From NCBI GenBank assembly GCA_004554585.1, contig SFLH01000005.1:1-64000 (forward strand): DNA of 64,000 bases, written 5' to 3'. The stretch's first letter is position 1; each line of letters starts with the position of its first letter. Shown here piece after piece: positions 51,850 to 60,873 of the stretch. The notes beneath the pieces are model-generated. The model ran no database searches, was not told the DNA's origin, and saw only the letters and a program-made list of their open reading frames with translations. The stretch comes from Clostridiales bacterium. GTDB taxonomy: Bacteria; Bacillota; Clostridia; Oscillospirales; Oscillospiraceae. The position numbers and the translations under genes were made by a program.

Positions 51850-53583
51850 ATGGTAAAAACCCTGTACCAAAGTCTGCGGGAATACAAACGCGCCTCCTGG
51901 CAGACTGCCCTCTTTGCCGCCCTGGAAGTGGTGCTGGAGATCCTGCTGCCCTTCCTCACCGCCCAGATCATTGACCAGGGCATCTACGGCGGCGACATGG
52001 ATACCCTGATAAAGCTGGGGCTCATCATGATCGTCCTGGTGGTCCTGGGTCTGGTCTCCGGCCTGGTGGCTGGGGCCCGGGCGGCCACCGCCTCCACCGG
52101 TCTTGCCCGCAACCTGCGGCGGGACCTCTACGTCCACATTCAGGGCTTTTCCTTCGCCAATATTGACCACTTTTCCACTGCCGGCCTGGTCACCCGTCTG
52201 ACCACCGACGTGACCAACGTGCAGATCGCCTATCAGATGATCCTGCGCATTGCCGTGCGGGCGCCGCTGATGCTCATCTTCTCTCTGGCCATGTGCATCA
52301 TGCTCAGCCCCAAGCTCTCCCTGCTCTTTCTCATCATGATCCCCCTGCTGGGCGGCGGCCTGTACTGGCTGGTGAAAAAATCTCACCCCCTGTTCACCAA
52401 GGTTTTTCGCACCTACGACACCCTCAACGGCATCGTCCAGGAAAACCTGCAGGCCATCCGGGTGGTGAAGTCCTTCGTCCGGGAGGACTTTGAGGAGAAG
52501 AAGTTCCAGCGGGTCTCCACCCGGCTGTACAACCGCTTCCGCCAGGCAGAGGGCTACATGGCCCTCAACTCCCCGCTGATGCAGTTTGTGGTCTACTTGT
52601 GCCTGGTGCTGCTGTTCTGGTTCGGCGCCCGGATCATCGTGCTCTCCGGGGGCACCGAGCTGACCACTGGGGAGCTGACCAGCCTCATCACCTACGCCAT
52701 GCTCATCCTCACCTCCCTGATGATGCTCTCCATGGTCCTGGTGCTCATCACCATCGCCCAGAGCTCCGGGGAGCGCATCGTGGAAGTGCTCCAGGAGACC
52801 AGCGGCCTGCAAAACCCCGAAGCCCCCGAAAAGGACATCCCCGACGGGTCTGTCACCTTTGACCACGTGGACTTCGGCTACCACAAGGACGCCCCCTGCC
52901 TGCGGGACATTACCCTGCACATCCCCTCGGGGGCCACGGTGGGCATTCTGGGCAGCACGGGCTCTGGCAAGAGCAGCCTGGTCCAGCTCATCCCCCGGCT
53001 CTACGACGCCCTCTCGGGCACCGTCCGGGTGGGCGGCCGGGACGTGCGGGAGTACGACCTGACCACCCTGCGCCAGGAAGTGGCCATGGTCCTGCAGAAA
53101 AACCTCCTCTTCTCCGGCACCATCAAGGAAAACCTGCGCTGGGGCGATCCCCAAGCCAGCGACGAGGAGCTGGTCCGGGCCTGCCGGCTGTCCCAGGCCG
53201 ACGAGTTCATCCGCACCTTCCCCGACGGCTATGACACCATGGTGGAGCAGGGCGGCACCAACCTCTCCGGCGGCCAGAAGCAGCGGCTGTGCATCGCCCG
53301 GGCCCTGCTCAAGCACCCCAAGATCCTGATCCTGGACGACTCCACCTCCGCCGTGGACACCAAGACCGACGCCCTCATCCGCAAGGCCTTCCGGGAGGAG
53401 ATTCCCGAAACCACCAAGCTCATCATCGCCCAGCGGGTCTCCTCGGTCCAGGACGCCGACCTCATCGTCCTGCTGGACGGCGGGCGCATCGCCGCCACCG
53501 GCACCCATGAGGAACTGCTCCAGTCCAACCCCATCTATCAGGAGATCTATACCTCCCAGCAGAAAGGAGATGACCCGCAATGA
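51850..53583 (+). CDS. ABC exporter half-transporter 1 (multidrug type)
   Basis: 577 residues: six membrane helices in the first 320 residues, then an ATPase with Walker A GSTGSGKSS, signature LSGGQKQRL and Walker B ILILDDSTSAVDT. The Asp where the catalytic Glu usually follows Walker B (DDSTS, not DEATS) marks it as the partner with the degenerate ATP site in a heterodimer. Its ATG at 51850 follows AAAAGGAG. The stop overlaps the next gene by 4 bases. Confidence 0.93.
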   Translation: MVKTLYQSLREYKRASWQTALFAALEVVLEILLPFLTAQIIDQGIYGGDMDTLIKLGLIMIVLVVLGLVSGLVAGARAATASTGLARNLRRDLYVHIQGFSFANIDHFSTAGLVTRLTTDVTNVQIAYQMILRIAVRAPLMLIFSLAMCIMLSPKLSLLFLIMIPLLGGGLYWLVKKSHPLFTKVFRTYDTLNGIVQENLQAIRVVKSFVREDFEEKKFQRVSTRLYNRFRQAEGYMALNSPLMQFVVYLCLVLLFWFGARIIVLSGGTELTTGELTSLITYAMLILTSLMMLSMVLVLITIAQSSGERIVEVLQETSGLQNPEAPEKDIPDGSVTFDHVDFGYHKDAPCLRDITLHIPSGATVGILGSTGSGKSSLVQLIPRLYDALSGTVRVGGRDVREYDLTTLRQEVAMVLQKNLLFSGTIKENLRWGDPQASDEELVRACRLSQADEFIRTFPDGYDTMVEQGGTNLSGGQKQRLCIARALLKHPKILILDDSTSAVDTKTDALIRKAFREEIPETTKLIIAQRVSSVQDADLIVLLDGGRIAATGTHEELLQSNPIYQEIYTSQQKGDDPQ

Positions 53584-55448
53584 CCAGCAAACCCCAATAC
53601 AGCGGCGCCACCATCAAGCGCCTGATGGCCTACATCGCCGGCCACGCCAAGGGCATCTTTGTCCTGTCCTGCCTGTGCGTGCTGGTCTCCACCGTGGCCA
53701 ACGTCAGCGGCTCCATGTTCATGCAGGTGCTGGTGGACCAATACATCGCCCCCCTGCTGCTGGAAGACAACCCCGTCTTCACCGGCCTTGCCCGGGTGCT
53801 GCTGACCATGGCCGCCATCTATCTCATCGGCGTGCTGTGCACCCTGTGCTACAGCCGCCTGATGGTCCGGGTCTCCCAGGGCTGTCTGAAGGCCATCCGG
53901 GACGACATGTTCAACCACATGCAGACCCTGCCCATCGGCTACTTTGACACCCACACCCACGGAGATGTGATGAGCCACTACACCAACGACACGGACACCC
54001 TGCGGCAGTTCATCTCCCAGGCCCTGCCTCAGCTCTTCTCCTGCGCCATCACGGTGCTGGCCTCCTTCTGCGTCATGGTCTACTACAGCTGGGTGCTGGC
54101 CCTGCTAGTGGTGGCAGTGACGGTGGTCATCGTCCTGCTGACCAAAAAGGTGGGAGGCACCAGCACCCACTACTTCATGGCCCAGCAGACCGCCCTGGGC
54201 AGCCTGAACGGCTACATCGAGGAGATGCTGGGCGGCCAGAAGGTGGTCAAGGTCTTCTGCCACGAGGCGCAGTCCGAGGCGGGCTTCCTGGCCCAGAACG
54301 ACGACCTGTACACCCAGGCCCGGATGGCCAACCGCTACGGCAACGTGCTCATGCCCATTCTCAGCCAGATCGGCAACCTGCAGTATGTCTTGCTGGCCTT
54401 AGTGGGCGGCGGCATGGCCATTGCCGGCACCGGCGGGATCACCGCCGGGGTGGTGGTGGCCTTCCTCTCCCTGTCCAAGTCCTTCTCCATGCCCATTCAG
54501 CAGATCGCCCAGCAGATCAGCATGGTGGCCATGGCCCTGGCCGGCGCAGACCGGATCTTCACCCTGCTGGACCAGGCGCCCGAGACCGACGGCGGCACGG
54601 TCACCCTGGTCAATGCCAGGCAGACCGACGACGGCCTCCAGGAATGCCAGGAGCACACCGGCCTGTTCGCCTGGAAGGAGCAGCAGCCCAACGGCGGCGC
54701 CGTCTACACCAAGCTCACCGGCCACATCCAGCTGGACCACCTGGACTTTGGCTATGTGCCGGACAAACAGATCCTCTATGACATCAACCTCACCGCCCAG
54801 CCGGGCCAAAAGATCGCCTTCGTGGGGGCCACCGGCGCCGGCAAGACCACCATCACCAACCTGCTCAACCGGTTCTATGACCTCACCGGCGGGTCCATCC
54901 GCTACGACGGCATCTCCATCGACCGCATCCAGAAGCCCTCCTTGCGCCGGTCCCTGGGCATCGTCCTCCAGGACACCCACCTGTTCACCGACACCATCCT
55001 GGAGAACATCCGCTACGGCCGCCTGGACGCCACCGACGAGGACTGCATCGCCGCGGCCAAGCTGGCCGGGGCCGACGACTTCATCTCCCGCCTGCCCCAG
55101 GGCTACCACACCCGCCTGACCGGGGCCGGCGAGGGGCTGAGCCAGGGCCAGCGGCAGCTGCTGGCCATCGCCCGGGCCGCCGTGGCCGATCCCCCCGCCA
55201 TGATCCTGGACGAGGCCACCTCCTCCATCGACACCCGCACGGAGGCCCTGGTCCAGCGAGGCATGGACGCCCTCATGGCCGGGCGGACCACCTTCGTCAT
55301 CGCCCACCGGCTCTCCACCATCCAGAACGCCGACCTGATCGTGGTGCTGGACCATGGACATGTCATTGAAATGGGCAACCACGACACCCTCATCGCCAAA
55401 AAGGGCACCTATTATCAGCTCTACACCGGTGCCTTTGAGCTGGAATAA
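53580..55448 (+). CDS. ABC exporter half-transporter 2 (multidrug type)
   Basis: 622 residues: six helices, then an ATPase with Walker A GATGAGKTT, signature LSQGQRQLL and Walker B AMILDEATSSIDT with the canonical Glu, so this subunit supplies the active ATP site. An insert of about 35 residues (RQTDDGLQECQEHTGLFAWKEQQPNGGAVYTK) joins the membrane and ATPase domains, as in the larger subunit of TM287/288- or BmrCD-like pairs. It probably forms a drug or lipid exporter with the preceding gene. Confidence 0.93.
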   Translation: MTSKPQYSGATIKRLMAYIAGHAKGIFVLSCLCVLVSTVANVSGSMFMQVLVDQYIAPLLLEDNPVFTGLARVLLTMAAIYLIGVLCTLCYSRLMVRVSQGCLKAIRDDMFNHMQTLPIGYFDTHTHGDVMSHYTNDTDTLRQFISQALPQLFSCAITVLASFCVMVYYSWVLALLVVAVTVVIVLLTKKVGGTSTHYFMAQQTALGSLNGYIEEMLGGQKVVKVFCHEAQSEAGFLAQNDDLYTQARMANRYGNVLMPILSQIGNLQYVLLALVGGGMAIAGTGGITAGVVVAFLSLSKSFSMPIQQIAQQISMVAMALAGADRIFTLLDQAPETDGGTVTLVNARQTDDGLQECQEHTGLFAWKEQQPNGGAVYTKLTGHIQLDHLDFGYVPDKQILYDINLTAQPGQKIAFVGATGAGKTTITNLLNRFYDLTGGSIRYDGISIDRIQKPSLRRSLGIVLQDTHLFTDTILENIRYGRLDATDEDCIAAAKLAGADDFISRLPQGYHTRLTGAGEGLSQGQRQLLAIARAAVADPPAMILDEATSSIDTRTEALVQRGMDALMAGRTTFVIAHRLSTIQNADLIVVLDHGHVIEMGNHDTLIAKKGTYYQLYTGAFELE

Positions 55449-55473
55449 TTCCGCAGATTCTCTCCTCCACGAA

Positions 55474-55534
55474 ACACCCCCCAGGGACGGCCTGCAGGCG
55501 CAGGTCCGTCTCTGGGGGGTGCTCTGTCTTCTTT
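55474..55534. terminator. Terminator after the ABC pair
   Basis: CACCCCCCAG-GGACGG pairs with CCGTC-CTGGGGGGTG, followed at a distance by CTTTTT. Confidence 0.7.
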
Positions 55535-55551
55535 TTCAGATGGTGCCGTCG

Positions 55552-56955
55552 TCAGTCCTTGGACCACTTGACCCCCTGGGGGGTGTCCATGAGGGTGATG
55601 CCCATGGCCTTCAGCTCGTCGCGGATGCGGTCGGCCTCAGCGAAGTTCTTGGCCTTCCGGGCCTCCTGGCGGGCCTGGATCATGGCCTCCACCTTTTCAC
55701 TCAGGTCGTCGTCGGCCTCCTTCTTGTTGTACAGCAGGCCCAGCACGTCGGTGAACTCGTGGAGCATGTCCAGGCAGGCCTGGGCCAGGGCCTTGGTGGG
55801 GTTCTTTTCCACAGCGATGTTGATGGCCCGCACCAGCTCGAAGATGACGCTGACGGCGTCGGCGGTGTTCAGGTCGTCGTCCATGGCGTCGTCGAATTTC
55901 TGGCGGTAGCTGTCAAAGGTGTCGGTAAAGGCCTTTTCCTCGGCGGTCAGGCCCCCGTCGGCCCCGTTCTTCACCAGGAACTCCAGGTTGCTCTCAGCGG
56001 TGTATAGCCGCTCCAGGGAGTTCTGGGCCATGATGAGGGAGTCCCGGGAGTAGTTCAGGGGGGAGCGGTACTGGGCCGAGAGCATGAAGAAACGCACGGC
56101 CTCATAGCCATAGGCCTCGGCGGCCTCCCGGACGGTGAAGAAGTTGCCCAGGGACTTGGACATCTTCTGGTTGTCGATGTTCAAAAAGCCGTTGTGGAGC
56201 CAGTAGTTGACGAACTTGCAGCCGTTGGCGGCCTCAGACTGGGCAATCTCGTTCTCATGGTGGGGGAACTGGAGATCCTCTCCGCCGCAGTGGATGTCGA
56301 TGGTCTTGCCCAGGTAGCGGTTGGACATGGCCGAGCACTCGATGTGCCAGCCGGGCCGGCCCTGGCCCCAGGGGGAGTCCCAATAGGGCTCGCCGGGCTT
56401 GGCGGCCTTCCAGAGGGCGAAGTCCAGGGGGTCCTCCTTGACGTCGTTGACGTCGATGCGGGCGCCGGCCTGAAGGTCCTCAATGGGCTGGTGGGAGAGC
56501 TTGCCGTAGTCGGCAAACTTCTTGGTGCGGTAGTACACATCGCCGCCTGCGGCATAGGCGTAGCCCTTGTCGATGAGGGTCTGGACCAGGTCGATGATCT
56601 GCTGGATGTTCTCGGTAGCCTTGGGGTGGATGGTGGCGTCCCGGACCCCCAGGCCGTGGGCATCCTTGAAGTACTCCTCGATGTACTTCTCAGAAATCTC
56701 CTGGGAGGTGGTGCCCTCCTCATTGGCCCGCTTGATGATCTTGTCGTCCACGTCGGTGAAGTTCTGCACGAAGGTCACGTCGTACCCCCGGTACTCCAGG
56801 TAGCGGCGCAGCACGTCGAAGAGGATCATGGGGCGGGCGTTGCCCACGTGGATGAAATTGTACACGGTGGGGCCGCAGCAATACATCTTCACCTGGCCGG
56901 GGGTGAGGGGGACGAACTCCTCCTTCTGGCGGGTCATGGTGTTAAACAGCTTCAT
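55552..56955 (-). CDS. cysS: Cysteinyl-tRNA synthetase
   Basis: Charges tRNA-Cys. 467 residues, class I: HVGNAR (HIGH box) near residues 36-41, KMSKSLGN near 263, and the zinc ligands around CGPTVY, IHCGG, HHENE. It overlaps the cysE stop by 14 bases; the pair is transcribed from the Cys T-box, which links charging capacity to cysteine supply. Confidence 0.97.
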   Translation of the reverse strand: MKLFNTMTRQKEEFVPLTPGQVKMYCCGPTVYNFIHVGNARPMILFDVLRRYLEYRGYDVTFVQNFTDVDDKIIKRANEEGTTSQEISEKYIEEYFKDAHGLGVRDATIHPKATENIQQIIDLVQTLIDKGYAYAAGGDVYYRTKKFADYGKLSHQPIEDLQAGARIDVNDVKEDPLDFALWKAAKPGEPYWDSPWGQGRPGWHIECSAMSNRYLGKTIDIHCGGEDLQFPHHENEIAQSEAANGCKFVNYWLHNGFLNIDNQKMSKSLGNFFTVREAAEAYGYEAVRFFMLSAQYRSPLNYSRDSLIMAQNSLERLYTAESNLEFLVKNGADGGLTAEEKAFTDTFDSYRQKFDDAMDDDLNTADAVSVIFELVRAINIAVEKNPTKALAQACLDMLHEFTDVLGLLYNKKEADDDLSEKVEAMIQARQEARKAKNFAEADRIRDELKAMGITLMDTPQGVKWSKD

Positions 56956-57619
56956 GTTGGTTCTCCTTCCTGTCTTCTTCCTCTTTGTGTTTCCGGTCGA
57001 TATAGTTCTCCAGCCAGGTCAGGCGGGAGTTGAGGGCTTCCAGTTCCTTCTGCACCGGGTCGGTGACGCTGACCTGGTCCACGTCCCCTACGAAGTCGGT
57101 CTTCTCCCCGGCGATGCGGACCACCCGGGCGGGCACGCCCACGGCGGTGGCGTTTTCCGGGATCTCCTTGAGGACCACCGCGTTGGCGGCGATGCGGGCC
57201 CCGTCGCCCACCTTAAAGGGCCCCAGAACCTTGGAGCCGGTGGACAGCAGCACGTTGTTGCCGATGGTGGGGTGGCGCTTACCCTGGTCCTTGCCGGTGC
57301 CGCCCAGGGTGACCCCGTGGTAGATCAGGCAGTCGTCTCCCACCTCCGCGGTCTCGCCGATGACGATGCCCATGCCGTGGTCGATGACCAGGCGGCGGCC
57401 GATCTTGGCGCCGGGGTGGATCTCGATGCCCGTCCAGAACCGGCTCCACTGGGAGATGGTCCGGGCCAAAAACTTCATGTTATGACAGTAACAGAAATGG
57501 GCCGCCCGATGATAGACAGTGGCGTGGACACCGGGGTAGAGGAGAAAAACCTCCAACTTGCTCCGGGCCGCCGGATCGCGGGCCTGATAGGCCGCCAACG
57601 TTTCGCTCAGATGGGACAT
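56942..57619 (-). CDS. cysE: Serine O-acetyltransferase
   Basis: It makes O-acetylserine, the acceptor for sulfide in cysteine synthesis. 225 residues: an N-terminal helical domain and a left-handed beta-helix of hexapeptide repeats (IEIHPGAKIGRRLVIDHGMGIVIGETAEVGDD, VLLSTGSKVLGPFKVGDGARIAAN). The C-terminal tail is long and charged, lacking the usual Ile end that contacts cysteine synthase. First gene after the Cys T-box. No cysK is next to it. Confidence 0.96.
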   Translation of the reverse strand: MSHLSETLAAYQARDPAARSKLEVFLLYPGVHATVYHRAAHFCYCHNMKFLARTISQWSRFWTGIEIHPGAKIGRRLVIDHGMGIVIGETAEVGDDCLIYHGVTLGGTGKDQGKRHPTIGNNVLLSTGSKVLGPFKVGDGARIAANAVVLKEIPENATAVGVPARVVRIAGEKTDFVGDVDQVSVTDPVQKELEALNSRLTWLENYIDRKHKEEEDRKENQHEAV

Positions 57620-57711
57620 TTCCGGTCACCTCACTCAAAATTCAGAAAAAAACATCACAGCATGTTATGCTCCGGCGGGCCCGATGGCCCCGCCCTCTGG
57701 AACCCAGGGCA

Positions 57712-57966
57712 ACAAAAAACGCCTCCCGACCCACACAGGGTCAAGAGGCGATACACAACCGCGGTTCCACTCTTGTTTCTCACTCAAGAAGGCCGGTAAC
57801 GGTGCCAAACCGGAGGGCATCTGCATCCCTCTCGCTCCCGGGCGCACTTTCCCATCGCTCCCCGTGGGGCGGCTTGCAGTCGGTGGCCTCCCCTCTCTGT
57901 CCGGTTCTGCGGATGGTACTCTTCCCGTTCCACACGAGATGAACTTTTCACATCCTGTCGATGCTG
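57712..57966 (-). promoter_or_regulatory. Cysteine T-box riboswitch upstream of cysE-cysS
   Basis: Minus strand. Stem I holds the AG-bulge (ACAGAGAGG) and the specifier context GGGAAAG-TGC-GCCCGGGAG, placing codon TGC at 57846-57844. The T-box TGGAACCGCGGTT lies at 57769-57757. The terminator is CGCCTC/GAGGCG with a long inner stem, followed by a T-run at 57719-57714. Uncharged tRNA-Cys should open the operon. Confidence 0.93.
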
Positions 57967-57971
57967 CCCAC

Positions 57972-58000
57972 ATCTTACCACGCCCCGGCATTCCTGTCAA
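57972..58000 (-). promoter_or_regulatory. Promoter of the Cys T-box transcript
   Basis: Minus strand TTGACA (58000-57995) and TAAGAT (57977-57972), spacer 17. Confidence 0.85.
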
Positions 58001-58002
58001 GC

Positions 58003-58034
58003 AAAACCCGCCCGGGCTGTCCCGGGCGGGTTTG
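58003..58034 (-). terminator. Terminator of the flavin oxidoreductase gene
   Basis: AAACCCGCCCGG pairs with CCGGGCGGGTTT, with a T-run on the minus strand. Confidence 0.8.
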
Positions 58035-58093
58035 AGGCAAGGTCAGAGGCCGGCGCGACTGGGCGGGCGGCGGACCTCCAGGGCAGCAGCTTC

Positions 58094-60040
58094 TCACAGG
58101 GACAGGGCCCCGTGGTAGCCCTGGTGGATGGCGTCCCAGATCTGGCCGCCCTGCACCGCGTCTCCCAGGGCAATCACCTTGGGACAGGCCCCGGACAGGG
58201 CGTCGCCGTAGGGGCGGCTGGGCACGGTGCCCAGGGCCAGGACCACCCGGTCACAGGGATAGACGTACTCCTCCCCGGTCTGGCTGTCTGCAAACCAGAC
58301 CCGGTCAGTGCCGACGCGGGTGAGGGTGCGGCTGGTGAGCAGGACCACGTTGTTGATCTCCAGCACCGCCGTGACCCCGTTGCGGTTGGAGCCCTGGACG
58401 CCGGGGGCCAGCCGGGGAGCGGCCTCCAGGACCAGGACGGCGTTGTTCCGCTCCCGGGCTGAGAGATACTCGGCGGTCTCCAGGCCGGTCATGCCGGAAC
58501 CCACCACCACCACGCTCTCCTCCCGGACGTCTACAGCGCCGGTGAGGATCTGGGGCGGGGTGCACACCAGGGGGCTGTCCTGGGCGCCGGGGATGGAGGC
58601 CGGGACGGCGGGACGGCTGCCGGTGGCGTCCAAAATGGCATAGGGGGCCAGGGCGGCCAGTTCCTCCACCGTGGGGGCATGGCCCAGGCGCAGCTCCACC
58701 CCCGCCTGGCGGCAGCGGTGAAGCAGGCTGTCCCGCAGCCACAAAATCTTCTCCTTCCGGGGGGCCAGGGCGGCCAGGCGGAGCTGTCCCCCCGCCTCCT
58801 GGGCCTGTTCAAACAGGATCACCCGGAAGCCCCGCCGGGCGGCCATCCAGGCTCCCTCCAGCCCCGCCGGGCCGGCGCCCAGCACCACCACCAGCCGGCC
58901 GTCCCCGTCCCGGCGCAGAGGGGGCAGGTGGGCCTCGTAGCCCGTCTCGGGGTTCACGGCGCAGGTGATGTGACCCTCCACATCGTACTTGGCAAAGCAG
59001 GCCATGCAGGAGATGCAGGGCAGGATGTCCCGCTCCCGGCCGGTGCGGGCCTTTTCCGCCCACTGGGGGTCGGCCAGGTGGGCCCGGACGGAGGCAGCAA
59101 AGTCCAGCACCCCCTCTTCCAGCAGCCGCTCGGCATAGGCCGGGTCCCGGATGAGGGCCACGGACAGCACAGGGATGGAGACGGTGCCCTTGACCGCCTT
59201 GGCCAGGTGCTTGCGCCAGCCCTGGGGGTAGTACATGGGCTCCACGCTCTGGCTGAGTTTGCTGTCGGTGCCCGAGGCGGTGACGTTGATGGCGTCCACC
59301 CCCCAGGCCTCCAGCATCTGACAGATCTTGATGCCCGTGTCGGCGTGGTAGCCCTTGGGGCCGATGTACTCCTCCAGGGAGATGCGGAACATCAGGGGGA
59401 AGTCCCGGCCGCAGGTGGCCCGGATGGCCGCCACGATCTCCCCCAGGATGCGGGCACGGTTTTCCAGGCTGCCGCCGTACTCATCGGTGCGGTGGTTGGT
59501 GACGGGACTGAGGAAGCTGTGGAGAAAATAGTGGTGGGCGGCGTGGACCTCGATCCCGTCAAATCCCCCCTCCTTCACCCGGCGGGCGGCCTGGCCAAAC
59601 TTTTGCACAATGGCGGCGATGTCCTCCCGGGTGGCCTCCTCCGCCTGGCCCCGCTTTTTCCCCCGGGCCGGCGAGGCCGACAGCAGGGGCAGGGCGTTGA
59701 GCTTGGGATCGGCGTTGGCCCCGGGGTGGAAGAGCTGGGCAAAGAGCTTCGTGCCGTACGGATGGACCCGGTCGGCCAGCTGGCGGAAGGAGTCCACGCT
59801 CTCCTCCCGGTCCCCGTTGAGCTCCCGGGGGAAGAGGACGCCCCGCTCCTGGTCCACGCTGACCATCTCGGTAATGATCAGGCCCACGCCGCCCTTGGCC
59901 CGGGCCTCATAGTAGGCCAGCATCTCCTCGGTCATGGTCCCGTCCGGCTGGGACAGGGAGGCCGAGGCCGCCGTCATGGCGATGCGGTTGGGGATGGTGA
60001 GGGTCCCGATCCTGCCGGGGCTGAAGAGTTTTTCGTACAT
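58094..60040 (-). CDS. Old-yellow-enzyme-type FMN/FeS/FAD oxidoreductase
   Basis: 648 residues. An FMN TIM barrel at 1-340 (FSPGRIGTLTIPNRIAM; EVHAAHHYFLHSFLSPVTNHRTDEYGGS) is followed by a 4Fe-4S motif CISCMACFAKYDVEGHITC. An FAD/NAD(P) domain (VVLGAGPAGLEGAWMAARRG; VVVGSGMTGLETAEYL) completes it. This is the layout of 2,4-dienoyl-CoA reductase and clostridial enoate reductase, which reduce activated C=C bonds with NAD(P)H. The actual substrate is unknown. It stands alone. Confidence 0.9.
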   Translation of the reverse strand: MYEKLFSPGRIGTLTIPNRIAMTAASASLSQPDGTMTEEMLAYYEARAKGGVGLIITEMVSVDQERGVLFPRELNGDREESVDSFRQLADRVHPYGTKLFAQLFHPGANADPKLNALPLLSASPARGKKRGQAEEATREDIAAIVQKFGQAARRVKEGGFDGIEVHAAHHYFLHSFLSPVTNHRTDEYGGSLENRARILGEIVAAIRATCGRDFPLMFRISLEEYIGPKGYHADTGIKICQMLEAWGVDAINVTASGTDSKLSQSVEPMYYPQGWRKHLAKAVKGTVSIPVLSVALIRDPAYAERLLEEGVLDFAASVRAHLADPQWAEKARTGRERDILPCISCMACFAKYDVEGHITCAVNPETGYEAHLPPLRRDGDGRLVVVLGAGPAGLEGAWMAARRGFRVILFEQAQEAGGQLRLAALAPRKEKILWLRDSLLHRCRQAGVELRLGHAPTVEELAALAPYAILDATGSRPAVPASIPGAQDSPLVCTPPQILTGAVDVREESVVVVGSGMTGLETAEYLSARERNNAVLVLEAAPRLAPGVQGSNRNGVTAVLEINNVVLLTSRTLTRVGTDRVWFADSQTGEEYVYPCDRVVLALGTVPSRPYGDALSGACPKVIALGDAVQGGQIWDAIHQGYHGALSL

Positions 60041-60135
60041 GACACGTCTGCCTTTCTCTCGCTGGGACAGCGTTTTTTCTTTATTCTATATTCTATCGGT
60101 TCCCCAGCAAAAAGGCAAGGGCCTCCGGCTTGCGA

Positions 60136-60177
60136 AAAGCCCCCTGGCGCGGCTTGGTCTGCCGTGGTCCAGGGGGC
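60136..60177 (-). terminator. Terminator of the 60210 gene
   Basis: AGCCCCCTGG pairs with CCAGGGGGCT; TTTT follows on the minus strand. Confidence 0.75.
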
Positions 60178-60209
60178 TGGTTGTTCTTGTCGGCTGGAAT
60201 TGGGGAGGG

Positions 60210-60800
60210 TCAGTCTTTCTCTCCGGTGTCCTCTGCCGCCGGTTCCGGCGCGGGCGCCTCCGCAGGCGGGGTCTGGGCCTGGGTGGCTTCCTTTGCCGCC
60301 TGGGCCTTGGCCGCTTTCACGGCCTCTTTCTCGGCCTTCTGGGCCTTTTCCTTGGCCTCTGCCTCGGCCCGGCGTTGCTCCTTCATCTCCTTGCGCAGCT
60401 GGCTAAGGTACTCCGGGGGGACCACGTCGGACCCCTTGGGGTTGAGGATGTACTCCCGGACCTTGTGGGCCAGCTCCTCGGTGGAGGGGTGAACCACTAC
60501 CAAGTTGTTTTCATAGGCGTACCAGTAGCTCTTCTTCACGTCGGGCATCTCTTTGGTGATCAGCTGCAGGCAGGCCATGCGCATGCCAGTGGGCGGGGTG
60601 TAGACCACGTCCTTGATGGAGCTGAAGGGGATCACCCGTTCCTTCTCCTTCATCTTCGTCTTGCCCAGGCACCGGATGACGCAGTAGTCCAGATACACGT
60701 CTAACCGGGAGGAGCCCCCCGGCAGCCAGAACAGCAGGCCCTTGCGGATGGCCTGGTGGTGGGCAATTGCCTTTTCCTTTTTCTTTTTCCGTCCAAACAT
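60210..60800 (-). CDS. Unknown protein, PH-like core with Lys/Ala-rich tail
   Basis: 196 residues. A basic N-terminus (MFGRKKKKEKAIAHHQAIRKG) and a compact beta core (LDVYLDYCVIRCLGKTKMKEKERVIPFSSIKDVVYTPPTGMRMACLQLIT...NLVVVHPSTEELAHKVREYIL) resembles bacterial PH-like domains. From about residue 130 there is a helical Glu/Lys/Ala-rich tail ending in a Pro/Ala/Glu-rich segment. No membrane helix. The ATG at 60800 follows GAAGGAAGG-like bases; an earlier in-frame stretch is non-coding. Function unknown. Confidence 0.75.
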   Translation of the reverse strand: MFGRKKKKEKAIAHHQAIRKGLLFWLPGGSSRLDVYLDYCVIRCLGKTKMKEKERVIPFSSIKDVVYTPPTGMRMACLQLITKEMPDVKKSYWYAYENNLVVVHPSTEELAHKVREYILNPKGSDVVPPEYLSQLRKEMKEQRRAEAEAKEKAQKAEKEAVKAAKAQAAKEATQAQTPPAEAPAPEPAAEDTGEKD

Positions 60801-60873
60801 GGCCGCAGCCTTCCTTCTTTCTGGGAGTTTCTTCCGATTTAGTATACCCCATCCCCGCAGAGATGACAAGCCG

